Notes under the pieces: model-generated | Told to the model about the DNA's origin: nothing | Database searches by the model: none | Seen by the model: only the letters and a program-made list of their open reading frames with translations | NCBI GenBank assembly: GCA_963513935.1 | Contig: OY740771.1 | Coordinates: 13,545,138 to 13,609,137, forward strand | DNA length: 64,000 bases | Origin: Aphrophora alni | Lineage: Eukaryota; Arthropoda; Insecta; Hemiptera; Aphrophoridae | Reading direction: 5' to 3' | In this document: positions 1 to 10,033 of the stretch, one piece after another | Numbering within the stretch: position 1 is the first letter of the stretch | Layout: every line of letters begins with the position of its first letter | Made by a program: the position numbers and the translations under genes

Positions 1-118
1 AACAGCTGATAGGCTGTGGTAGGCAGAAACTTATAGGTTAGGTTAACACAAGCACATTACAATTTGGACACTACTATTTGTTGTCAGAGTAACCTAGAGG
101 TACGACTCAGAACCCATA

Positions 119-173
119 CCGTAAGACGTACGCGAGTTTTTCGCGGTCGCGAAAAACTCGGTAAGTCTTACGG
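119..173. repeat. Palindrome with GC-rich core
   Basis: A 55-bp near-perfect inverted repeat centred on 146-147. The inner arms (133-145 and 148-160) pair fully, and the outer arms (119-127 and 165-173) pair fully, with a small 5x4 bubble between them. The core contains CGCG and a five-T/five-A tract. It could extrude as a cruciform or fold as an RNA hairpin. No gene is associated with it. Confidence 0.75.
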
Positions 174-215
174 TAAGGGGTTCGTGTCCGAACTTCTACG
201 AAATGTTCTGGCGTT

Positions 216-270
216 CGGTTACAACATGGCGGCTTATATACTGCGTTAAATATCCGACTTGTAATACTAT
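216..270 (+). repeat. Direct repeat, left copy, bounding a tandem array
   Basis: About 55 bp, starting CGGTTACAACATGGCGGC, is repeated almost exactly at 618-672 (one base differs). The two copies bracket the tandem array between them. The left copy runs into the array and the right copy runs into a tRNA-like sequence. Confidence 0.8.
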
Positions 271-617
271 GGGGTTAGGTTAACTATCTTAACACATTAT
301 ATAAATATATAACACATTATATATATATATATATATATATATAACACATTATTGTAACAGCTGATTGGCTGTGGCTGGGCAAAGGTGGGAAACTTTAGGT
401 TAACTATCTTAACACATTATATAATAACACATTATTGTAACAGCTGATAGGCTGTGGATGGGCAAAGGTAGGACACTTTAGGTTAACTATCTTAACACAT
501 TATATATATATATAACACATTATTGTAACAGCTGATAGGCTGTGGATGGGCAAAAGTAGGAAACTTATAGGTTAGGTTAACTATCTTAACACATTATATA
601 TATATAACACATTATTG
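271..617 (+). repeat. Tandem array, ~65-105-bp unit with (AT)n spacers
   Basis: About four units, each containing GGTTAACTATCTTAACAC, an (AT)n stretch of varying length (longest about 320-342), and the segment GTAACAGCTGATAGGCTGTG. Length variation is mainly in the AT dinucleotide run. A partial unit lies at 1-60, so the array may once have been longer to the left. Each unit carries the palindromic E-box core CAGCTG. Confidence 0.75.
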
Positions 618-672
618 CGGTTACAACATGGCGGCTTATATACCGCGTTAAATATCCGACTTGTAATACTAT
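618..672 (+). repeat. Direct repeat, right copy, bounding a tandem array
   Basis: Partner of 216-270. It ends exactly where the tRNA-like sequence begins at 673, so the duplication or the tRNA-like insertion has a shared boundary here. Confidence 0.8.
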
Positions 673-743
673 GCACGATAGCTCAGTCGGTAGCGTGTCC
701 GCCTTCAAATCCTAACTTCACAGGTTCGAATCCCACCGGTATT
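673..743 (+). tRNA. tRNA-derived sequence (SINE head or tRNA pseudogene)
   Basis: It contains a good pol III A-box (TAGCTCAGTCGGTA, about 679-692) and a near-canonical B-box (GGTTCGAATCC, about 723-733), spaced as in a tRNA. The acceptor ends do not pair and the D-stem is weak, so it is unlikely to be a working tRNA. No CCA or credible anticodon can be assigned. The sequence downstream is simple (TG)n and G-rich repeat, with no clear SINE body. A tRNA-derived SINE head is the most economical reading; a tRNA pseudogene is the alternative. Confidence 0.5.
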
Positions 744-784
744 AAAAAAGTTAAGTGTATGGCGTCATGTGTGTATGACGTCAT

Positions 785-804
785 GTGTGTGTGTGTGTGT
801 GTGT
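785..804 (+). repeat. (TG)n microsatellite
   Basis: About ten TG dinucleotides, preceded by two copies of ATGACGTCATGTGTG-like sequence. Confidence 0.8.
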
Positions 805-825
805 CTCGTCAACAATACGTCACTG

Positions 826-1145
826 GTGGGGGGGACCAATGGGGGAAGGGAAGGGGCCTAAAGGGGAGGGGCAAGTGGAAGGGTGGGAGGAGGTGGGGGA
901 CCAATGGGGGAAGGGAAGGGGCCTAAAGGGGAGGGGCCTACAGGGGAGGGGCAGGGGGAGGGGTGGGGGGACCAATGGGGGAAGGGAAGGGGCCTAAAGG
1001 GGAGGGGCAAGGGGGAGGGGCAAAGGGGGAGGGGCAAGGGGGAGGGGCAAAGGTGGAGGGGCAAAGGGGGAGGGGCAAAGGGGGAGGGGCAAAGGGGGAG
1101 GGGCCAAGGGGGGAGGGGCAAAGAGGGAGGGGGAGGGGTGGGGGT
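826..1145 (+). repeat. G-rich minisatellite with two-level periodicity
   Basis: Strand-asymmetric G-rich array. The first part repeats every ~65-71 bp (GGACCAAT at 833, 898 and 969). The second part (about 1010-1140) is a ~16-17-bp unit of the form GGGGCAAAGGGGGAGG. Dense runs of four or more G make quadruplex formation likely. Open frames of up to about 100 codons on both strands (Gly/Lys-rich or Pro-rich) are by-products of the composition. Confidence 0.85.
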
Positions 1146-1299
1146 GGTCACGTGGTACAGCCGCCATGTTGGATCTCAAGTGTAGCACACTCTACTCACA
1201 AGTATACAAAGTAGAAAAACACACAAACTAATTACTAAAAGAACACAAACTAATTACATATGAACGTTTTTATGACTTTTACACTTCTGGCTAGGTCTG

Positions 1300-1375
1300 G
1301 GTTAGGTTTGGTTAGGTTAGGTTAGGTAAGGTTAGGTTAGGTTAGGTTAGGTATGGTTAGGTTAGGTTAGGTTAA
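1300..1375 (+). repeat. Interstitial TTAGG array
   Basis: About 14 pentamers of TTAGG with a few substitutions (for example TTTGG, TAAGG, TATGG). TTAGG is the common arthropod telomere unit. The degeneracy and the unique-looking flanks indicate an interstitial block, not a chromosome end. Confidence 0.85.
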
Positions 1376-1810
1376 GAAACCAACCAATAAATAGCGAAAA
1401 ATAGTCACACAACTAGTATTGAAAATAATTTGAGCCATGCGGTCGTATAATAGAAAAGACTAATTTTTGAATTATAATCACCATTATCCATGGAAACCAA
1501 ACAAATTTCCGTTTTATTATGTACTAAACAAATAAATTTATAAGCTTACTTTTTACGTTAGCCTTAATAATAATTGAGATATGGCGAACCATATCAGCAC
1601 ACACATTCACAGAAAACGATTGCTGAAATCTCAACTGTAAAGGGCGTGTGGGAATAACCAGACCACATTTATATATTGTATGTGTTATATTTTAGAATTA
1701 TAATCTTCAGTGAACTACTAATGTATGGTTATATTTAGTATTTTTAATCTATCAAATATTCTAAAGGTGGGCCCATTGTAAACAAACGGTATCCGACTTG
1801 GATGAAAATC
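1376..1810. other. AT-rich DNA, nothing recognised
   Basis: No open frame, RNA motif or repeat was recognised between the TTAGG array and the 90-bp duplication. Confidence 0.5.
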
Positions 1811-1990
1811 ACGTTAAATATACAAACATACATTATAGATTTTGTAATTTTTAATTCAATAAATGATGCAAAAACTTTGCACAAACTTTCTTACTCGACC
1901 ACGTTAAATAGATAAAATTACATTATAAATTTTGTAATTTTTAATTTAATAAATGATGCAAAAACTTTGCAGAAACTTTCTCCCTCGCCC
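1811..1990 (+). repeat. Two-copy 90-bp tandem duplication
   Basis: ACGTTAAATA occurs at 1811 and at 1901, and the following 80 bp match with about ten differences. The unit contains AAATGATGCAAAAACTTTGC. Confidence 0.85.
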
Positions 1991-3640
1991 ATCTCAAAAC
2001 CAAAACTAATTCGTCACAAAATGTCAGTTTGGTATTTGTCATATAAAAAGTGATAAATGGACTGTGGGCGCCTTATTTTAAGTAACTGTCTAAGATTGGT
2101 TAGCTTTTGCGTAATTGATTAAAATGGAGCTTAATTTTAGTTTTTTGTCAATTTTTTTTACACGAGTATGGGTTGTTAATTTTTTACATTTCTCTAAAAT
2201 TTTAAAAGAATCGGTAGAAGAATTGATGAGAAAATTTTTGTGTTCTTATGGCAGAAATCTTCAAATTATGAGTTTTAATATATTATACATAAATAATGAA
2301 AAAGTTCAGAGTTTCGATAGACAGACACTAATTTGATTTATTCACAAATTTGGGACAGTAGATGACTGTATATACAGCAGGCACTAGGCAGACATCATTC
2401 CAAAAAACGCTCTGGGATCTCAAAATGATACATCTACAAAAACTAGACATTGATTTTTTTGACCCATCACATAACTTTATCGTATGTGAGAAAGTAATTA
2501 GGATAAGATATTTTTTTAAGAAGCCAATTTTTATAATAGTAGCGAGCATTGTTGGTTGGTGTTCCTTTAGTTACTTTAGTCTAAAAAATGTACTTTTAAA
2601 AGATTACCAAATAAAGTTTTCTGAAAAACGAACATATTAAAAAAGAAATCCTTGAAAAGAAGATAAAATTTATGAAGCTAGGTTAAGTGACACCTAACTC
2701 GTTTACTTCTTACTTCGTTCCCCGGTGTCGGATAACATCACCTTCCTTCCGATGTGCATCCATCTTAACAACAATCTAATCCCTATAAGAAACCACTGGT
2801 TGCGGAGTAAGCTGACAGTTGCCCCTTCCATACTGCCTTGTAAACATAAGATGCTGCCCGCAGCAGTTTAGATAATGCGGTACAAGGGGGTGTCGATTTA
2901 AAGGCCATTTCTGGAAGGAGGTTAAATATTTATAGGGAAGAAAAGGAGGGGGTAGAGAGAATCTTGATGATAGCAATAACTTAGAGTCAGAGCTGCCTTC
3001 GTGATTCTGTTATCTCTAGATTAATGCCTACGACTGCCTAACTTATAACCTCCCTGGTGACTAATAGAACTGTTCTTGGCGTTCATTTAGCCCTAGTTTG
3101 ATCATGCGCAGTGTGTATTTCAATTATTCTTTACCCCTCTATTACGCATTAATGCGGTAACCTCTGGATTGTGAAGCATGCTTAGATTAGTCAAATTGAA
3201 TGAAGCTGAGTCGTTAATTTTCGTTATTTGAATTTGTTTTAAGGAATTTCAAGATCAGTAATGATTTTACTGAACTCGGACAATTTAAAAAAAAAATGGT
3301 GTAAACAATATCTACACACTTTCTCAGCCATAGAATCATATTAATATAAGTTCGGTAGCTGTCAGTAAAAATGAAAAATACTATGAACGGGTTAGTTTTA
3401 TATAACAAATAAAAAATATATTTCTATATTAAAATAACGCTGAACGAGTTTTGTTTGTGCCATCATTTACACTAGACTTGATGAAATCTATGAGGGACAA
3501 AATTATTTTTGGATGAATAAAAATCCGATACAACCGATTTTTATAAATTATATCTTTAATAAGACGTCTAATGAACATTTTATTGGTCTTATACTTTCCC
3601 ACATATACGTAGTGCAGAGAAAGTTAGGTGGTGGGTAAAA
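1991..3640. other. AT-rich DNA with small unassigned open frames
   Basis: Two consecutive plus-strand frames, 2115-2336 (73 codons) and 2362-2640 (92 codons), have no recognisable domain. The second contains a hydrophobic stretch near residues 53-68. Codon choice is simply AT-rich and there is no splice-site support, so they are not called as genes. A somewhat GC-richer stretch at 2700-3180 shows no known motif. Confidence 0.4.
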
Positions 3641-4530
3641 CAAATTGACGTCTAATTTTGCGGATATATCAGTTTTGAGGCTCATGGTGATTGTATCCGA
3701 GATAATGTCTATCATCCTCTACCTCTGGAATCTACAGTTTTACCTCTTGATTCTAGTTATTTCCGAAATAATGTCTATCATCCTCTACCTCTGCCATCTT
3801 CAGCCTTCCCTCCAGATTATAGTTGTTTCCGAAATAATATCTATCATCAACTACCTCTGGAATCTACAGTTTTCCTTTCAGATTCCAGTTGTTTCCGAAA
3901 TAATGTCTATCATCCTCTACCTCTGGAATTGGAATCTCCAGTTTTCCCTCTTGATCCTAGTTATTTCCGAAATAATGTCTATCATCCTCTACCTCTGGAA
4001 TTGGAATCTCCAGTTTTCCCCTCTTGATTCTAGTTATTTCCGAAATAATGTCTATCATACTCTACCTCTGGAATTGGAATCTCCAGTTTTCCCTCTTGAT
4101 CCTAGTTATTTCCGAAATAATGTCTATCATCCTCTACCTCTGGAATTGGAATCTCCAGTTTTCCTCTTGATTCTAGTTATTTCCGAAATAATGTCTATCA
4201 TTCTCCACCTCTGGAATCTCAAGTTTTCTTTCTTGATTCTAGTTATTTCCGAAATAATGTCTATCATCCTCTACCTCTGGAATTGGAATCTCCAGTTTTC
4301 CCTCTTGATTCTAGTTATGTCCGAAATAATGTTTATCATCCTCTATCTCTGGAATCTCCAGTTTTCCCTATTGATTCTAGTTATTTCTGAAATATTGTCT
4401 ATCTTCAGCTACCTCTGCAATCTCCAGCCTTTCCTCCAGATTCTAGTTATTTACGGAATGATGCCTATCATGATCGACCCCTCAAATTTCCAGTCTGATT
4501 CCGCACTGTTTCTTGTTTCTTTATACTAAT
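3640..4530 (+). repeat. 66/72-bp minisatellite with fortuitous 294-codon open frame
   Basis: About 12 head-to-tail copies of a unit containing GAAATAATGTCTATCATCC and a variable insertion of GGAATT that switches the unit between 66 and 72 bp. An open frame runs from 3645 to 4529 and reads as hydrophobic repeats of the type LILVISEIMSIILYLWN. One unit has an extra C near 4020, which shifts the frame for two units (peptide FRNNVYH instead of SEIMSII) before a compensating loss restores it. The frame survives because more than one frame of the unit is free of stops. That argues for a non-coding satellite. If it were translated, the product would be strongly membrane-prone. Confidence 0.8.
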
Positions 4531-4599
4531 TTCTTTAAAAAAGAAATATGGTATAATAAAGGTAAAGAAATTACCGATTCATTAATTACGTTTCCTTTA

Positions 4600-4843
4600 T
4601 TTAAAGGCGAAAACCCTTTCGATCATCATCGCCTTACGTTAAATAATAAAGAGCATAAAATAGAGACTTCTAGTCCTGGAATACTCTATTAGCACCAGGA
4701 TCTGAAGAGAACAAGGAAAGTTCGATTGGAAAGATTAAAACGTGGACCTAATCCACAACTAGATGAAGAAAGGTGTAGATTCAGAGAAACGTCGAGAGTG
4801 CTAATTGATACACCCGAACTCACTATAAGTGACCCTGAGGGGC
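4600..4843 (+). repeat. Rep-A dispersed repeat, copy A1
   Basis: Family hallmark segments in order: TTAAAGGCGAAAA, GATCATCATCGCCTTA, ACTTCTAGTCCTGGAATACT, GAAGAGAACAAGG, TAGATGAAGAAAGGTGTAGA and ACTCACTATAAGTGACCCTG. The same order recurs in about 18 places in this window, on both strands. No coding capacity was seen, and no A/B-box or obvious terminal inverted repeat, so the class of mobile element is undetermined. Confidence 0.8.
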
Positions 4844-4980
4844 CGTTCCATTCAATGTAAAAACTTCTTTTTTTTAATTGTGTTACTTGAAACGTTTACT
4901 GTCCTAAAAAGACTTTCGAAAGAGGACTAGTGTACTCTAAAGCGATACTAGCAACAATAAATGAATCATACCATCAAAGG

Positions 4981-5224
4981 CTCACTCATAGCATAGAAGA
5001 CGGAATTACAATAAGAAAGTCACAGCCCTTGTTAAACAGCATGATACGAAATATCCTTAGTTTGGCTACTGGACAACAGAAAGCGCTAGTAGCATCGGGA
5101 CAAAAAGGCTTGGCTACTAGCGCTTTCTGTTGTCCAGTAGCCAAACTAAGGATATTTTGTATCACGCTAGAGCCTATACCTGTGACTTTCTTATTCTAAT
5201 TCCTTCTTCTATGGTCATAGTGAG
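4981..5224. repeat. Large near-perfect palindrome
   Basis: Inner arms of 51 bp (5043-5093 and 5113-5163) pair with one mismatch around a 19-nt loop. After an unpaired stretch, outer arms (about 4981-5024 and 5180-5224) pair again with scattered mismatches. The arms contain CAACAGAAAGCGCTAGTAGC. The near-identity of the inner arms suggests recent formation or ongoing gene conversion. The structure sits between oppositely oriented Rep-A copies A1 and A2. Confidence 0.9.
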
Positions 5225-5432
5225 TACGGGTGTCGCAAGCCTGAGGGACCCTAGTTGGATTACCTTTCTTCATGCAGTCCTGAGTTAGATCCTCTTTCAT
5301 CTTTTCTAACAGGACTCTCTTGACCACTCCGACGCTATTATAGTATTCGAGGACTAGGGAGTCTTTATTGTGTGGTATTTTTTTTTTAATTTGGCGAGAT
5401 GACTGAGAGGTTTTTCGTATTTAAACATCAAG
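5213..5432 (-). repeat. Rep-A dispersed repeat, copy A2
   Basis: Reverse-complement copy with all the family segments, in inverted orientation to A1. Its right-hand family end overlaps the outer arm of the palindrome. Confidence 0.8.
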
Positions 5433-6387
5433 AAAGATAAAAATGGAAGCTGCTAAAATTTGAATCTTTAGTACTGTCATCTAACCATGCACTTGCCATA
5501 ACTTGCCACAGTATTCTCCGATTCAACTCACACTAGCATATTCCGAACCAGAATTCACAAAAATCATATAGTAGTCCTCTTTTTTTATCGTATGGTACGA
5601 GACGTCTTAGATTATCTCAGCTCTTTTCTTTTATTTTTAAGTGATGATGATCGAGATGGTTTCCCTTTCAAACAACAAGAAAAAAATCACATCAGTTATT
5701 ATTTAACATAAACGATCAACCGACGTGACCGCCCGTTACAATCATATTTCGCAACACCAGTTGTACCAACATTCTGTTATGTAGTCATTGACGCTAAATA
5801 AGTTTTATATTTTACCTGTAATATTGCCTTGAGCTGCAGGGGATACTTCAGGTAGGTTAACTAACTGGCTCCACTCGAAGAACATTCCAAACTAATGGTT
5901 GAACGATCCACGCTCCGATTACTTTCCTAAATCGTGCTTTCTTTAAAGTGTTTACTTCGAAACTTTTAGAGTAAACTGTGATATTATTTGGGAAATGGTG
6001 TGTTATTTCAATTGAAGTATTGCTTTTTTTATTTAACAAATCAGCTGTTTTGTAGTCATTTGACGTAAACTAAAGTAGTATTTGGTTGAAATCGAGTTTA
6101 TAACAACTGTCAAGGTTTACATTCATTTTGCCAATTACAGTAATCCCAAATTGTAAATTTCTTTTACTACAATGGAAATTATTATTCATTTTTGCTCATG
6201 GTTTAAAAAAAAATTGAACTTGAAGGTTATTGATTTTTTAATTATTTTTAATACATACGTAAGGGCTGAAAAATGAGCGAAAATTAATTTCAATGTCACA
6301 TATGCGAGGTAATTAATTTGGAAACTCAAAATTGCAGCAATTAAACGTAAAGTCAAGTGAGAAGTCTACGCCCTGTACTGGGAAGCG
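5433..6387. other. AT-rich DNA, nothing recognised
   Basis: Two short related stretches (about 5773-5800 and 6047-6075, both around TGTAGTCATT and GACG) form a weak direct repeat. No gene was found. Confidence 0.45.
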
Positions 6388-6460
6388 ACTAGGATAGCTC
6401 AGTTGATAGAGCATTGGCGCGTAAAAGCCAAAGGTCTGGGTTCAATTCCGAGTCTAGGTC
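6388..6460 (+). tRNA. tRNA-like gene or tRNA-derived SINE head
   Basis: 73 nt that fold largely as a cloverleaf. The acceptor stem pairs at 6 of 7 positions (6388-6394 with 6453-6459). The D-arm GCTC/GAGC pairs fully. The anticodon stem TTGGC/GCCAA pairs fully, but it closes an 8-nt loop without U33. The T-arm pairs at 4 of 5 positions with loop TTCAATT. A-box (TAGCTCAGTTGATA) and B-box (GGTTCAATTCC) are clear. The odd anticodon loop leaves the isotype unassigned; GTA is present in the loop, which would be Tyr, but without the usual U33. Probably a decayed tRNA or a SINE head. Confidence 0.55.
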
Positions 6461-6589
6461 GTATATTTTTCACTTGAAATATTATTGTAAATTGAAGGTT
6501 ATATTTGAACAAAATTAATCAAAATCATTAGAGCAGATTTTAAGTTTTAAAATTTAATTTTTTTTTTTTCATTAGCTTTATACAGAGTG

Positions 6590-6700
6590 TTCTGAAAAGC
6601 TCGCCACTTTAAGTGGTGGTTATTTGGGTCAAAATAAAGAAAAGATTTTAAATAAAGAGATGTCCAGAAACGCTTCGGTTTCCATCAGTCGACCATTTGT
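6590..6700 (+). mobile_element. Single end of a TA-type (mariner-like) MITE
   Basis: TACAGAGTGTTCTGAAAAGC resembles the TACAGGGTGTTT end of the complete foldback element at 15245-16395. No matching inverted end was found downstream, so the extent is unknown. Confidence 0.35.
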
Positions 6701-6944
6701 GTGTTAAACAAAATTATTATAGATTTCGAGTCAAAATTTGGTATACACATTTTTTTACGCATGTCAAAATTCTTAAAAATCGATTCACACGTTTGGGCTG
6801 TTTAGAACTCACTGCCATTCGACAGGCGGAAAAAAAAACTTTTTTGGCGTCCTACTTCTGTACAGTAATTATTCAAATATTTTGAAACTTTAAGCTTTTG
6901 CTTTTTTTTATCCTTGATTAAATTTTTATTTTTTGTTCTGGATC

Positions 6945-7003
6945 GATCCGGATAATCCGGACATCCGGTTGAATGAGGTCCGGATAAACGAGGTAGTACT
7001 GTA
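6945..7003 (-). mobile_element. Pogo/Tigger-like terminal sequence
   Basis: On the minus strand this reads CAGTACTACCTCGTTTATCC followed by CCGG motifs. That style of terminus is known from pogo/Tigger-type DNA transposons. Only one end was seen. Confidence 0.35.
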
Positions 7004-7137
7004 ATTACTGCAAGAATGTTAGCTCAATTTCACAAATGGGAGGTGTAAAAATATTAACGGGGGAAATAATGCACAAAGTTTTAACTTCATGGCTGTTAAA
7101 CCAGTGAAGACGACGAAGTAGAATGCAACATCAACCG

Positions 7138-7178
7138 GGTTCGAACTTGCGTAACCTTTAACGGTTCACAAGTTCGAA
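7138..7178. repeat. Hairpin with B-box-like arms on both strands
   Basis: TTCGAACTTG (7140-7149) pairs with CAAGTTCGAA (7169-7178), and AACC/GGTT extends the stem towards a short loop. Each strand carries a GTTCGAA core, as in a tRNA T-arm, so this may be a folded SINE remnant. Confidence 0.5.
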
Positions 7179-7179
7179 T

Positions 7180-8800
7180 TGCAGCTAGATCAGCGCGCAT
7201 TTCTTCCAACAAAACCTCTCCCTATCATTATAAATAAATTGACGTTCTATCATGCTAGACCGTTACACATCGACTCCATGTGACTGAATCAGCTGTTTTA
7301 TTAAAATAAATTAAAAACAATCTACACCTCATTCAACTATATTGAAGAGCTTTTAATAATAAAAAGTTACGAAATAATACGTTCTTAAAGAGATTTACCG
7401 TGTAAGAGATTATATAACTGTATCCCTGCTGAAATCTCTCGTGAGAGAGGGTGATACTAACAACAGGTTTTCACAGATTCTATCAGATAACCATCCATCT
7501 TCGTTGAATGCGCATTATTAAATCATTATTTGCCAACGCTGATTTCATTCTCGATATTTTTGCACAAGATTACACCCCTTCTTCTTTGAATGGAATATTA
7601 CCTTTCCCACCAGGAGATAAAAATGTTTCTGAGTGAATTACAGGAAATTAAAATTTTGAATTTGCAGATGTTCTAGAATTTTAATAAACACACAGCTTGA
7701 TAATTCAGTTTCTTTAATCGCTTCTTTAATTTGTAATCTCTATAAAAAAAATATTATGAACAGGATTTTAAATAAAACATGTTTACAATTTTAGAACAAA
7801 AAAAAAAACAAATAATTCACAAACCACAATACTACCCTTATGGACATTTCAAGGACACAGTCATCATCCTCAGAGGGTTTTGGTAAACTAAAACACTAAC
7901 AACAAACCTAAAGCTAAGTGCTGTAGCGCTTCTCACTCTTAACAGGCCAATCGCACGGTGGTACGTTTTGCCACAGGTAACCAATTGTGGTTTGGAAGGT
8001 TTTTCTTATTGTGAATATCACAACAATGCTCTTTGGACATTTAAACACTTTTAGAGTTTCCAACTAACTCAATCTTTCTTTCTTTAAAACCATAACTGAT
8101 TTGAACGAATGGCATAAACAAGATAAAGCTTTTATATACAAAAAATTATCCTTCGTTTACTGAAATTTCAAGAACGTAACTGAAGTTTAGAAGGGATTTT
8201 TAAACAGATCAACCAACACAACTCACAATCATTTATCAGAGATAAGAAACAAAATACCTGAAACTGTTTAAGACGTGCATAAAGACCGTTCCGGAAGATG
8301 GCGGTCGTCCATCGTCCCACAAGAAAAGCAAAGCTGCAGGAAAGTCTAAACATATTTTCAAGAAAATCTCTCCGACAAGGTGTAATATAAAGAACGTGGT
8401 GGAGCTAAATCAGAGGGCATGGACACCTGAGAAAACATATGCACAGGATGAGAGTATTCACTTGGGAGAACTATGGAAGGAAAATGGCATACAAGAGCAC
8501 CTGGTATTCGAATGTGAATGTCTTGATTAGGAAAAACTGAAACTTTTGAGTCGTTAATTAAAGGACAGTTTAATGAAAACAAACTTGCCAAGAAGACTCT
8601 AAAGATCATAAGGGCTTTCTATGAAGCGCCTAGAATTTACGTCATCTATCTTGTTTGGGAGCACAATAATCCCTTGTGGCTGACGTGGTAAAGGTTTATA
8701 ACCCCAAAAAGAAGAATCTCTCAGCCTTTCAGAGAGGAATATTTAAATCAAGATTGAATTACATCTAGAGGCGCAACTATTTGAAAAGGTGTATTACATC
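7180..8800. other. AT-rich DNA, nothing recognised
   Basis: No protein or RNA family was recognised. Short minus-strand frames at 8168-8353 and 8358-8609 have no identifiable motif. Confidence 0.4.
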
Positions 8801-8809
8801 ATTAACTAA

Positions 8810-9330
8810 CGCGTCAATGAAGATGATCCTGAATGGAGAGTTAAATTCCATGAGTGGTAAACTTTAAAAAAATATACAGAGACTGCATAGTTCCAAGAAG
8901 ATCGCATACGGCGTTGCGGCTACAAGAGTTAAAATGCCTCATAATTAGACCTACTGAATATCTCATAAACGGTATATTACAAAAACTAACCACCAAGGAA
9001 ACTTTTCAGGAGTTATAGACTGATGTAGATTATCAATTGAACCTCTTTTGGGATCAATCAATGGTGCAGTGTATCTGAATTCCATCTAGTAATATCCATC
9101 ATATGAGACCAATTCTGGATGTTTTATTTTCTCAAAGATGGAGCGCCTTTCACTACCGTCGTAGTTTGGAGCTATCTTGCTAAAATATTCCAAGCTGATG
9201 GATTTTGCGGAGATGTAGAACTGATTGGACTTTTTGAGGCGAACACGTAAAAGATAAGATTTACACCAAACAATCTGCAACAATAAGTTGAAAGCAACAA
9301 AAGATATTGCACCGAAAGATGTGAAGAATT
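8810..9330 (+). pseudogene. Decayed mariner/IS630-superfamily transposase
   Basis: Fragments in family order, spread over three frames. VNEDDPEWRVKFHEW (8813-8857) matches the pre-catalytic segment of these transposases. NGAVYL (9060-9077) matches the NGxxYL block before the second catalytic Asp. A QRWSAFHY segment (about 9130) corresponds to the QDGAPPHY block. GEHVKDKIYTKQSAT (about 9237-9281) corresponds to the WGxxKDxVY block. The family normally encodes ~340-350 residues for cut-and-paste transposition in the nucleus. Here frameshifts and stops abolish the frame and the catalytic residues are not intact. The assignment rests on block order recognised by eye. Confidence 0.6.
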
Positions 9331-9610
9331 GATAGAAATAAATCTGACCTTAATGTCAGCACTGTTTGGATCAAAACAGTGTTAGAGAATCTGAGTTAAC
9401 TCAACAGTGGTACTACGTGTACCTTGGCAGGACGTGACTGAGAAAGGATGTGTATTTTGGAGTCTTTTTTGAGCCCAGAGGATATTTTCAATGGTAAAGT
9501 AAATAGACTTATGTGGGGGGGCGTACTACGCATACGAGTATTACATGTTTTACCAACTTCTGGAGGGATAACTAACAAAAAAATAATCCCCCTTCAGTTT
9601 TTGCTTTGAT

Positions 9611-9694
9611 CTGCGATAAGGTTGCATTGTTCTGCGATAAAACAGCTTTGTTCGGCGATAAGACCGCTTTGTTTTGCGATAAGACCGCTTTATT
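9611..9694 (+). repeat. 21-bp minisatellite, four units
   Basis: Four units of the form CTGCGATAAGACCGCTTTGTT with a 21-bp period. The multiple-of-three period leaves a frame open (9622-9858) that reads CSAIRPL-like heptads; it is not considered a gene. Confidence 0.8.
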
Positions 9695-10033
9695 CTGTGA
9701 GCACTTTGCCCTCGTCTCTCATTTCTTCCGGTATGCCCAATAGGTTTAACAAAAAAAAAAAATCATTCTGGCTGAAACACGATCAGACCTCCATCTTTCT
9801 CAAAACAATACAAACAAATCGTAAGGATGTTTCTCAAATTACATCAATTAATTTGTGACAAACTTTTGATAAAATGACTCAAAGAAGTGCACAAAATCAG
9901 ATGTGGAATACATTTAGGCTTTTCAACCAATGAACAAACATTAAAGACTCATCGACTGCCAACATTAGAAACTTAAAATATGAATAATGAAAAAAATTTT
10001 CGTTTCCAGTAAATTTTCATGTTTACATACATA

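Noticed and set aside
858..1214. Overlapping Gly-rich and Pro-rich frames of 64-100 codons
   Set aside because: They occur on both strands and in several frames of the G-rich minisatellite, as composition alone would give.
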